A stretch of DNA of 64,000 bases from Litoribacillus peritrichatus. Its GTDB lineage: Bacteria; Pseudomonadota; Gammaproteobacteria; Pseudomonadales; Litoribrevibacteraceae. Shown piece after piece: positions 8,874 to 17,700 of the stretch. Both the position numbers and the translations under genes were made by a program. Location of the stretch: contig NZ_BAABBN010000015.1 of assembly GCF_039537985.1 (NCBI RefSeq), forward strand, positions 372,001-436,000. Reading direction: 5' to 3'. The notes under the pieces were generated by a model. It was not told the DNA's origin and searched no databases. It was given only the letters and a program-made list of their open reading frames with translations. Each line of letters begins with the position of its first letter. Within the stretch, counting starts at the first letter, position 1.

Positions 8874-8900
8874 TGGTTTGATAAATCGGAGCAAATAAGC

Positions 8901-10211
8901 TTATAACGAGGGCAAACGAATGATGAAGGTTGTGAACTCGCCGGGTTGCGATTCCATAGAAATGGAACCTTTCAGTTTCTCCTGAACCAATGTGCGAACA
9001 ATGTTAAGCCCCAGGCCACTGCCTCCGGCACCACGCTTGGTGGTCACAAAAGGTTCGAATATTTTGGGTTGCAGCTCAAAAGGTACGCCGTCACCGTTAT
9101 CCCGTACTTCTATGATGATTTGATCGTTGGCTTTATGGGCGTTGATGCAGACTTTTCTGTCTTTATGATGTTGATCAAACGCATGGATGCCCGCATTAAT
9201 CAGTAAATTTGTCAGCACCTGAGCCAGGCTTCCCGGACAGGATTTAAAGTGAATGTGTGGCTCACAAGTGAGCTTCATTTTGGTTTGATATTTTTTATTC
9301 AGTTCGGGGCGAACACTGTTCGTGATATTTTTTAAGGTATCTTCGAGATTAATAAGTAAGAAGGTATCGTCGCTCTGATCTACCGCCACTTGTTTAAAAC
9401 TTTGTATCAGGTCGGCAGCGCGATTGAGGTTATCTGTTAATAATTGGCAGGCTTCATTAACAGAATGGATGTAAGTATTGAAGTGCTTTTCGGTGATGCT
9501 GCCTGCGGTGAAAGCTTGTTCAATCTGAGACGTCAGAAATTCAAGATGGGATATGGTGGTAATACCGATGCCAATGGGGGTATTGATTTCATGCGTAACA
9601 CCCGCCACCAAGTTGCCTAACGTCGCCATTTTTTCTAATTCTATGATCTGTTGCTGGGTATTGGATATAACCGCTTTTACTTCGGCATAACGGCTTTTTA
9701 AAGACTCCAAATCCCGGGCAATGAGGGCGCGGCTTAAGAGGTCTGACATGTGCACGAGCAATGCTTGCTCTTGTTCTGCCCAGTTCCTTACTTCGTCAAG
9801 GCTCTCAGCTCTTAAAATACCAACCAAACAGCCATCTCGGTAGATGGCCGTATCCAATAGTGAGACTGCGTTTGAGGGCTGAAGGTATTCTTGTATTAAG
9901 TCTTTAGCTCCGGGAGATTGAGATTCTTCATCAATGGAGAGCACGCCGGTTTGTTCGAGGGCGTTGATGTAGTTGTTTAAAGCGCTTAAATCACAAGTGT
10001 TTGGAGTGATGGGTGTTGCTGAATTATGATCCAAACAGCAAAGGCTTGCAGTGTCCTTGTCTGTAAGCCAAATACTGACTCTTGGAACGTTTAAGACAGA
10101 ATGTATTGTCTTTTTGACGGCTTCGCAGGCACGCTTAAAGTCGCCGCTGTCAATCGCTTCCGACAGACCGGCTTCGGTGGTTAATTGAGGGCGCGGATCA
10201 GATTCATCCAT
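8901..10211 (-). CDS. Soluble sensor histidine kinase with N-terminal GAF-like domain
   Basis: A 436-residue kinase with no membrane segment. Residues ~20-165 look like a GAF domain (VSIWLTDKDTASLCCLD). A short coiled coil precedes the dimerisation and phosphoacceptor region MATLGNLVAGVTHEINTPIG near residue 200, where His in THEINTP is the autophosphorylation site. The ATPase domain has the N-box (LTNLLINAGIHAF), G1 (VRDNGDGVP), F (IFEPFVTT) and G2 (GGSGLGLNIV) motifs. Lying just upstream of it on the same strand is an HD-GYP response regulator gene, 114 bases away, which is its probable partner. What the GAF domain senses is unknown. Confidence 0.85.
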   Translation of the reverse strand: MDESDPRPQLTTEAGLSEAIDSGDFKRACEAVKKTIHSVLNVPRVSIWLTDKDTASLCCLDHNSATPITPNTCDLSALNNYINALEQTGVLSIDEESQSPGAKDLIQEYLQPSNAVSLLDTAIYRDGCLVGILRAESLDEVRNWAEQEQALLVHMSDLLSRALIARDLESLKSRYAEVKAVISNTQQQIIELEKMATLGNLVAGVTHEINTPIGIGITTISHLEFLTSQIEQAFTAGSITEKHFNTYIHSVNEACQLLTDNLNRAADLIQSFKQVAVDQSDDTFLLINLEDTLKNITNSVRPELNKKYQTKMKLTCEPHIHFKSCPGSLAQVLTNLLINAGIHAFDQHHKDRKVCINAHKANDQIIIEVRDNGDGVPFELQPKIFEPFVTTKRGAGGSGLGLNIVRTLVQEKLKGSISMESQPGEFTTFIIRLPSL

Positions 10212-10325
10212 CGTGATCTTGCCTTTTTATTGAACCGGGTTTACTCATTATATGTTACAACCTTGGGCGATTCTTGCAGGGTAAAGGCCGTTGGTTTATT
10301 GAATGAACATTCTTCAGTCATTATC

Positions 10326-11894
10326 CTATTCGTCCTCATCCGGGAATTTCATCCTCAATACGGCGATGTGGGCAATATTGTCTAGCAATAGCTGCACCAA
10401 ACCTGGATCAAAGTGTTTGCCTGACTCACTCTCAATCAATTCTAAAATTTTATCTTCCGGCCAAGGTTCTTTGTAACAGCGTTTGCTTCCTAAGGCGTCA
10501 TATACGTCTGCCAGAGCCACGATACGACCGCTGATGTCAATATCTTCACCGCTTAAGCCTTGAGGGTAGCCGGTGCCGTCCCACTTTTCATGATGTTGTA
10601 ACGCAATAGTGGCCCCCAGCTTAAGAATGCGTTTGTCCGATTTGGCTAAAATATCATGACCAATTTGAGCGTGGCTTTTCATGACTTCCCACTCTGCAGG
10701 ATCGTGCTTACCGGGCTTGTTGAGAATGGCATCGGGAATCGCAATTTTCCCTATGTCATGTAAGGGCGATGCATGCTTGATGAGTTCTGAATAAGCGCTG
10801 CCGAGCCCCGCTTTTGAGGCTAGAATCTGACTGATTTGGGCAACTCGCTTTACGTGGCCGCCAGTTTCTTTGCTGCGTTTTTCGACCGCTTCGCCTAGGA
10901 GGTAAACAAGCTCCCTTTGAGTATCTTCGATCTCATCCCGAAGAATTAGGTTCTCATAGGCAATGGCAACGCTGTTAGAAAAAATCTCAAGCAGCTTGTG
11001 GTCGAGTTCAGTCAGATAGTGGACATTTGAAACATACAGCAGGTTTTCGCTGCCTGAACGAGTTGCGAAGTAGCCAACGAAGTGGTTGTCCCTATGCAGC
11101 GATCGTTTTTGGAGCATGGTCTCTTTAAATAGTGTCATGATGTTGCTGGGGATTTGGCTGTTGCTGGTTTCCGTTAAATAGCCCAGTTGGTCGCCTGTGG
11201 CAGCCAGAATCTGATATTGGTTTTGTCTGTGAGAGGCGGCAAAGGCGGAAATTGTGTTTAGGTAAATGGCATTTTCATCCAGACCAAGAATGTTGGTTAC
11301 TTGCATCAACATGGCGGAAGCAAACTCCTCCAGTCGATTAAATTCCATGATTTCATTGCTGGCCCTAATGACTTTCTCCAGGCCTTTTCTATGGTTGTCC
11401 AGGGTTTTGATGTCTTTATAGGAACGTAGGGTTGAGTAAAACAGGGTTTTCAGTTTGGTGATGGTGAGTTCGGTTTTGTCTTTGTAATCGTTGATGTCTA
11501 ATTCACGAATGACGCGTTCTTCCGGGGCCTGACCGGGTTGACCGGTTCTTAAGACGACCCGGGTGGTTTTGTTGTTGAGGTCATTTCGAATGTACTGGGC
11601 GAGTTCTAAGCCCGCATGTTCTGTTTCCATCACCACGTCGACTAAGGCTAAGGCAAATTCTTTTTCTTCAAGGATGGTCTTGGCTTCTTGCGCTGAGTAG
11701 GCGTTGGTGAATTGCAGGCCTTTGTGGTCGAATTCAAAACCTTTGAGCACCATCTGGGTGACCTGATGAATCTGAGGTTCGTCATCAACGATCAGAATGT
11801 GCCAGTACCCTTGGCTGTTTGGGACAGGAACCGAGTGATCATCTTTTAATGCAGTGTTGGTCTTTTGATTATCAAATAATAGTTTATCGCCCAT
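10326..11894 (-). CDS. Response regulator with DUF3369 and HD-GYP c-di-GMP phosphodiesterase domain
   Basis: A 522-residue cytoplasmic protein. The receiver spans ~30-160 with Asp in LALVDVVME, followed by the DUF3369 linker/sensor region to ~340. The HD-GYP domain covers ~345-515: HDIGKIAIPD, then QHHEKWDGTGYPQG, then ALADVYDAL, so both the HD and the GYP signatures are intact. Such proteins hydrolyse cyclic di-GMP to GMP. Two starts are close together: ATG 11894 has GATGAG upstream, while ATG 11903 would add MRH. It is followed on the same strand by the GAF histidine kinase, which probably phosphorylates it. It lowers the messenger made by the GGDEF proteins further along. Confidence 0.9.
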   Translation of the reverse strand: MGDKLLFDNQKTNTALKDDHSVPVPNSQGYWHILIVDDEPQIHQVTQMVLKGFEFDHKGLQFTNAYSAQEAKTILEEKEFALALVDVVMETEHAGLELAQYIRNDLNNKTTRVVLRTGQPGQAPEERVIRELDINDYKDKTELTITKLKTLFYSTLRSYKDIKTLDNHRKGLEKVIRASNEIMEFNRLEEFASAMLMQVTNILGLDENAIYLNTISAFAASHRQNQYQILAATGDQLGYLTETSNSQIPSNIMTLFKETMLQKRSLHRDNHFVGYFATRSGSENLLYVSNVHYLTELDHKLLEIFSNSVAIAYENLILRDEIEDTQRELVYLLGEAVEKRSKETGGHVKRVAQISQILASKAGLGSAYSELIKHASPLHDIGKIAIPDAILNKPGKHDPAEWEVMKSHAQIGHDILAKSDKRILKLGATIALQHHEKWDGTGYPQGLSGEDIDISGRIVALADVYDALGSKRCYKEPWPEDKILELIESESGKHFDPGLVQLLLDNIAHIAVLRMKFPDEDE

Positions 11895-12102
11895 ATGTCT
11901 CATCGACTTGTATGAAATCTAATCAGATGATTTCAGTGTAGTTGGCTTTTCTTTTTCTTAGAAATATTTAATCCCGATGGCTCGCTTAAGAAGTCGCTTT
12001 TACTCTGGTGAGGGGTGCTTTAAACTGCGCGCAAATGGTTTTTGAGCCTTGGTAAATCACCAACGCTGATATTGATGTTTTTTAAATGTAGGGTGTTCTG
12101 AA

Positions 12103-13278
12103 GTGAAATTTGACGTGATTGTGATAGGTGCTGGTGCAGCCGGTCTCATGTGTGCAATAACAGCAGCACAAAGAGGGCGTCAGGTTTTGGTGTTAGATCA
12201 TGCCAATAAGCCGGGTAAGAAGATTTTAATGTCCGGTGGTGGCCGTTGTAATTTTACCAATATGTTTGCTGAGCCGGAAAACTACCTTTCCAATAATGAA
12301 CACTTTTGTAAGTCGGCGCTTTCTCGTTATACCCAATGGGATTTCATTGCACTGGTTGATAAACATGGCGTGCCCTATCATGAGAAAACCTTGGGCCAGT
12401 TATTTTGTGATCATAAATCTTCGGATATTCTCTCTATTCTGTTGGATGAATGTGAGCAAGCGGGTGTAGAAATTCGATTAAATCATGGGGTTGATCGGGT
12501 CACGAAAACCGATACCGGTTTTCAATTAGCTACGAATGGCATGATTCTGGCTTCAGAGTCGTTAGTGATAGCCACAGGAGGGCTGTCGATTCCGACGATG
12601 GGAGCAACAGGGTTTGGTTATGACATTGCTCAACAGTTCGGTTTAAATGTGCTGGCAACGCGCGCTGGGTTGGTTCCTTTTACGATCACGGATCAGTTAA
12701 AGCGTTGGTGTACTGAGCTGTCGGGCACCGCCATTGATTGTGTGGTGAGCTGCAACGGTCAATCTTTTAAAGAAGCATTTTTGTTTACGCACCGAGGCTT
12801 GAGCGGCCCGGCGATGTTGCAAATTTCGTCTTATTGGCAAGCAGGGCAGGAAATAGAAATTAACCTGATGCCTGATGGTTCAGCAGCAGAGTGGCTGGAA
12901 GCTGAGAAGCAAAATCGCCCCAACACGGAACTTAAAACATTATTGTCTGAAAAGTTTACCAAGAAAGTGGCAACGTTAATGTGCCAGGATTGGTTTGAAT
13001 CCCGAGCACTGAGAACTTATAACGAACCGGAACTTGCAAGCATTAGTCAGCAACTCTCAGCCTGGAAAGTGGTACCTTCCGGCACGGAAGGTTACCGAAC
13101 GGCAGAAGTCACTTTAGGCGGTGTGGATACTTCCGAACTTTCTTCAAAAACGATGGAGTCAAAAAAGGTGTCGGGTTTATATTTTGTTGGCGAAGTGATT
13201 GATGTCACCGGTTGGCTCGGAGGGTTTAATTTTCAGTGGGCCTGGGCGTCCGGGTTTGCGGCTGGTGAGTTTGTTTGA
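12103..13278 (+). CDS. HI0933/BaiN-RdsA-family flavoprotein
   Basis: A 391-residue FAD protein. The N-terminus has the Rossmann motif VIGAGAAGLMCAITAA and then the family signature GKKILMSGGGRCNFTN near residue 40. The C-terminus carries the FAD-contact motif GLYFVGEVIDVTGWLGGFNFQWAWASG. Members are annotated as YhiN/HI0933-like NAD(P)/FAD oxidoreductases; the physiological reaction is not settled. GTG start at 12103 with TAGGGTG upstream. No membrane segment. It stands alone between the divergent HD-GYP gene and the YoaK-like gene, the latter 59 bases downstream, so the two may be cotranscribed. Confidence 0.85.
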   Translation: MKFDVIVIGAGAAGLMCAITAAQRGRQVLVLDHANKPGKKILMSGGGRCNFTNMFAEPENYLSNNEHFCKSALSRYTQWDFIALVDKHGVPYHEKTLGQLFCDHKSSDILSILLDECEQAGVEIRLNHGVDRVTKTDTGFQLATNGMILASESLVIATGGLSIPTMGATGFGYDIAQQFGLNVLATRAGLVPFTITDQLKRWCTELSGTAIDCVVSCNGQSFKEAFLFTHRGLSGPAMLQISSYWQAGQEIEINLMPDGSAAEWLEAEKQNRPNTELKTLLSEKFTKKVATLMCQDWFESRALRTYNEPELASISQQLSAWKVVPSGTEGYRTAEVTLGGVDTSELSSKTMESKKVSGLYFVGEVIDVTGWLGGFNFQWAWASGFAAGEFV

Positions 13279-13337
13279 TTTTTTCTAGCCAGCCTTCACA
13301 TTGAAAACTATACAATGAAAAATGCAGGGAAGACCTT

Positions 13338-14006
13338 TTGATTTCTAAGTTACCTCGTTGGTTGGAATTGGGGGCGTTCATTTTGGCGGCCATTGCGGGG
13401 TGTGTGAATGCGGTGGGTTTATTGGGGTTTGAGCATCAGTCGGTATCTCATTTGTCGGGTACGGCTTCTTTGCTGGGCGCGAGCATGTTCAACGCTTCCT
13501 GGGTCAGCGTATTTCACTTTGCCGGTATTTTATTAAGTTTCTTTGTTGGTGCTGCGCTGTCTGGTTTATTGTTGCATGGCAGTGCCCTGAAATTGGGGCG
13601 TCATTACGATACTGCGCTTCTGATTGAATCCGTGTTATTGCTTAGCGCCTGTTATGCCCTCACCAAGGGGCAGTTTTATGGCCACTACTTGGCTTCGGCG
13701 GCTTGTGGTCTTCAGAATTCCATGGCGACTACCTACAGCGGAGCCGTCGTTCGAACCACTCATGTCACCGGCCTATTTACCGATTTGGGTATTATGTTGG
13801 GCGCGTCACTCAGGGGCGAAGCCTTTGATAAACGTAAAGCGGTGCTGTTCTTGATTATCATCATTGGCTTTATTTTGGGTGGCACTTTGGGGGCTTTCTT
13901 ATTTAAGGCGGTTTCTTTTTTGGCGCTTATTGTGCCCGCAGGTGCATGTGTTGTGCTTGCAGTCGCTTACCGGGTTTACACATCCAGAGTCCGTCGCTGC
14001 ACGTGA
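13338..14006 (+). CDS. DUF1275 (YoaK-type) inner-membrane protein
   Basis: A 222-residue protein with about six hydrophobic helices. It has the family features: an early GCVNAVGLLGF, the LSGTASLLG stretch near residue 42, and the CGLQNSMATTYSGAVVRTTHVTGLFTD region near residue 120 (quoted in parts, all contiguous). The function of DUF1275 proteins is unknown. The start is TTG at 13338, supported by AGGGA at 13327-13331, six bases upstream; no ATG fits the family length. It lies behind the HI0933-type flavoprotein gene. After it the coding density drops for 700 bases. Confidence 0.75.
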   Translation: MISKLPRWLELGAFILAAIAGCVNAVGLLGFEHQSVSHLSGTASLLGASMFNASWVSVFHFAGILLSFFVGAALSGLLLHGSALKLGRHYDTALLIESVLLLSACYALTKGQFYGHYLASAACGLQNSMATTYSGAVVRTTHVTGLFTDLGIMLGASLRGEAFDKRKAVLFLIIIIGFILGGTLGAFLFKAVSFLALIVPAGACVVLAVAYRVYTSRVRRCT

Positions 14007-14347
14007 GGTGGCGTTTTGTTACGTTTTAGCGCGCTTTAAAGTATTCAGTTAAATGTCGGACGTTTGATTGATTTACCTATTGTTTCGATTTTCAGTGATT
14101 TCTGTAAATCATGTAAGACTTTGTATCTCCTAAAAACAAGAAAAGCGGAAGCCATTTTGTTTCTTTCGATCCATGGAGAGGTGATAAAGCGTCTTGATTT
14201 AAGTAAGCCTTTAAGGTTGATAACCTGATTTTCCGCGCTATTTATCTTTTGTCCATTAGCCAATACTTCCCAGTCTGTGGGCTTGTCTGAGCTTTTTGGA
14301 TGTCTGAATGAAGGCATGCCGTTGCCGTGTGCTGTTTCCCGATAACG

Positions 14348-14399
14348 ATTGACAGGCAGTTCTTCTTACCAAGAAGAGGGGTGGTCTCTGCGTGTCAAT
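14348..14399. repeat. Nested inverted repeat
   Basis: ATTGACAGGCAG at 14348-14359 pairs with CTGCGTGTCAAT at 14388-14399 at eleven of twelve positions. Inside, TCTTCTT at 14361-14367 and AAGAAGA at 14371-14377 form a second, perfect seven-base hairpin with a three-base loop. No T-run follows, so it is not an ordinary terminator. It could be an operator pair or a folded RNA. Confidence 0.6.
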
Positions 14400-14614
14400 T
14401 ACACTTCATTACGTTTGAAATTTGGTTTTTCCCTGTTTGTTCGGGTCTTTTAAGGCTCAGTTATGTACTAACGTGAAGAGTGTATTTAGCGGAGTTTTTA
14501 TGGCCGTTGTTTAACGTTTAACCACTTCAGCTATGCTTGGGAATGAATCGGGTGTGGTTTTGGTTGGCTTAAATGCAATCAGGCGGAGTAAAAACGCCGA
14601 CAGTGAATAACAAG

Positions 14615-14658
14615 GGTTATTTAATAGACGGCTATTTAATAGACAGTTACTTAATGAC
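14615..14658 (+). repeat. Three tandem 15-base repeats upstream of the HAMP-array kinase
   Basis: GGTTATTTAATAGAC (14615-14629) and GGCTATTTAATAGAC (14630-14644) differ at one base; a third, degenerate copy AGTTACTTAATGAC ends at 14658. They end 54 bases before the kinase start codon. They could be binding sites for a regulator on one face of the DNA, or the product of replication slippage. Confidence 0.6.
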
Positions 14659-14712
14659 AGCCACTATCAGGAAGTGTCACTCAGGCGTTATGAGTTGATA
14701 CAAGGAGAAAAC

Positions 14713-17700
14713 ATGGCCACCAGTTCAATCGAAAGCGTTGTTGATGTCTTACCGCCCAAAGTGCTCTTGGGGGCACTGAGACAATTAAAACAAGGCAACT
14801 TTTCAACTCGATTACCTGAAGATCTTGAAGGGGTGGATGGGCAAATAGCGAATCTTTTTAATGAAGTGGCGGATATCGCCGGAACTTTGGTGGCGGACGT
14901 TAACAGTGTCAGTAAATCGGTGGGACAAAAAGGTAAGACGAAGCAACGTTTGTCCAAAGCAGGCCTAAAAGGGGGTTGGGCGGATTATGTGGATTCCGTC
15001 AACAGTATGGTGGGCGGACTGACCCAACACTCGGCTGAAATGGCGCGAGTGGTTGCTGCGGTGAGTAAGGGTGATCTGACTCAAACCATTGATTTATCTG
15101 GGGAAGATCAGCCCTTGTCTGGGGATTTTCTTCGTTACGGCAAAATGGTTAATGGCATGGTGGAGCAGCTTTCGGTGTTCGGATCGGAAGTAACGCGTGT
15201 TGCTAGGGAAGTAGGGGTTGAAGGGAAACTGGGGGCTCAGGCACAAGTGAAAGGGGTATCGGGAGCTTGGAAAGAGCTGACCGATAACGTAAACCTGATG
15301 GCCGATAACTTAACCAATCAGGTTCGAGACATCGCCCAGGTCACTACGGCGGTGGCCAACGGTGATCTTACCAAAACCATTACGGTGGAGGTAAAAGGCG
15401 AAATTTTAGCGTTGAAAAATACCATCAATACCATGGTGGATCAGTTGGGGTCCTTCGCAGATGAGGTAACCAGAGTAGCCAGGGAGGTGGGTACCGAAGG
15501 GGTGCTCGGTGGTCAGGCGCAAGTGAAAGGGGTTGCGGGTACCTGGCGAGAGTTAACCGAAAACGTAAACTCCATGGCCAACAACCTGACCAGCCAGGTT
15601 CGTAACATCGCCACCGTGACGACGGCAGTGGCCAATGGTGATCTGACAAAGAAAATCACAGTGGATGCCAAAGGTGAAATTTTAACGCTGAAAGACACCA
15701 TCAACACCATGGTGGATCAGTTAGGGTCGTTTGGGGATGAGGTAACCAGGGTGGCCCGAGAGGTGGGTACCGAAGGGGTGTTAGGTGGTCAGGCTAAGGT
15801 ACAAGGTGTCGCCGGGGTTTGGAAAGAGTTAACCGATAACGTAAATTCCATGGCGAATAATCTGACCGGTCAGGTACGTAATATTGCGGAAGTTGCAACG
15901 GCCATTGCCGAAGGTGATCTGGGTAAGAAAATTACGGTTGATGCTCAAGGGGAAATTTTAACGCTCAAAAACACCATCAATACGATGTTGGATAAACTCC
16001 TTAGTTTCTCTTCTGAAGTTACCCGGCTGGCCAGACAGGTGGGGACAGAAGGTGCTTTGGGCGTGGAGGCTCAGGTTAATGATGTGTCGGGGGTATGGAA
16101 AGAGTTAACCGACAATGTGAACCTGATGGCCTCCAACCTGACGGAGCAGCTTCGAGACGTTTCCAAAGTCGCTACCGCCATTCGTGATGGGGATTTGAGC
16201 CAAAAAATCACGGTGGATGTCCGTGGTGAGATTTTGCAGATCAAGGAAGTGATTAACTCCACGGTGGACCAGCTGAACATATTCGCCACCGAGGTGACCT
16301 CGCTTGCGGGGCAAGTGGGTACTGAAGGCCGTTTGGGCGTACAGGCAGAGGTGCCGGGCGTTGCTGGTATCTGGAAAGCGTTGACCGATAACGTAAATTT
16401 GATGACGGCCAACCTGACGGAGCAGCTACGAGATGTATCGAAAGTGGCTACCGCCATTCGTGATGGGGATTTGAGCCAGAAAATCACCGCCGATGCGCAG
16501 GGTGAAATTCTCCAAATGAAGCAGGCAATTAACTCAAAAGTAGATCTGCTGAGTATGTTTACCAACGAGCTTAGGGTTTTAGCCAGTCAGGTGGGGACTC
16601 AAGGTCAACTGGGGGTGCAAGCTGAAGCGCCTGGCTTCTCTGGTATCTGGAAAGAATTGACCGATAACGTCAACCTGATGGCTTCGAACCTGACCGAACA
16701 GCTTCGGGATGTATCCAAGGTGGCGACCGCCATTCGTGATGGTGATTTGAGTCAGAAAATTACAGTGGAGGTACGAGGCGAAATTCTTCAGATTAAAGAA
16801 GTGATTAACTCCACGGTAGATCAGTTGAATGTCTTTGCAACGGAGACCACTAAACTGGCCGGGCTGGTGGGTACCGAAGGCCGGCTTGGGGTGCAGGCAG
16901 AAGTACCTGGCGTTGCAGGTATTTGGAAAGATTTGACTGACAATGTGAACCTCATGGCCTCCAACCTGACAGAGCAACTGCGTGATGTATCTAAGGTGGC
17001 TACGGCCATTCGAGATGGCGATTTAAGTCAGAAAATTACGGTTGAGGTGCTGGGGGAGATTCTTCAGATTAAAGAAGTGATCAACTCCACGGTGGATCAG
17101 TTAAACCTGTTTGCCACTGAGGTGACGACCCTGGCGGGCAAAGTGGGTACCGAAGGACGCTTGGGTGTACAGGCTGAAGTGCCTGGCGTGGCCGGTATTT
17201 GGAAAGATCTGACCGACAACGTGAACCTGATGACATCCAACCTGACCGAACAGTTACGTGATGTGTCGAAAGTGGCCACAGCGATTCGAGATGGTGATCT
17301 GAGTCAGATCATTACCGTGGATGTGCAAGGCGAAATTTTACAGATTAAAGAAGTGATTAACTCCACGGTGGATCAGTTGAATGTCTTTGCCACGGAGACG
17401 ACCAAACTGGCCGGACTGGTGGGTACCGAAGGGCGGCTTGGGGTGCAGGCAGAAGTACCGGGTGTTGCTGGCATTTGGAAAGAACTGACGGATAACGTGA
17501 ATCTTATGGCGTCTAACCTGACAGAGCAGCTTCGGGATGTATCGAAAGTGGCTACAGCCATTCGTGACGGCAAATTAGGTCAGAAGATTACCGTTCAAGT
17601 ACAGGGTGAAATCCTTCAGATTAAGGAGGTGATTAACTCCACGGTGGATCAGCTCAATGTGTTCGCGACGGAGACCACCAAGTTGGCCAGTTTGGTGGGT

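Larger units (their letters stand above)
14007..14712. other. Long intergenic region before the HAMP-array kinase
   Basis: About 700 bases with no convincing gene. An 89-codon-plus open frame on the minus strand (14045-14317) has no ribosome site and no recognisable motif. The region contains a nested inverted repeat (14348-14399) and three tandem 15-base repeats (14615-14658) ahead of the kinase. It is probably the regulatory region of the signalling cluster; no clean -35/-10 pair stands out. Confidence 0.5.

Noticed and set aside
14045..14317. A 90-codon open frame on the minus strand in the gap before the HAMP kinase
   Set aside because: No ribosome site, no recognisable motif, and an amino-acid mix like random AT-rich sequence. 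Kept as unsupported.
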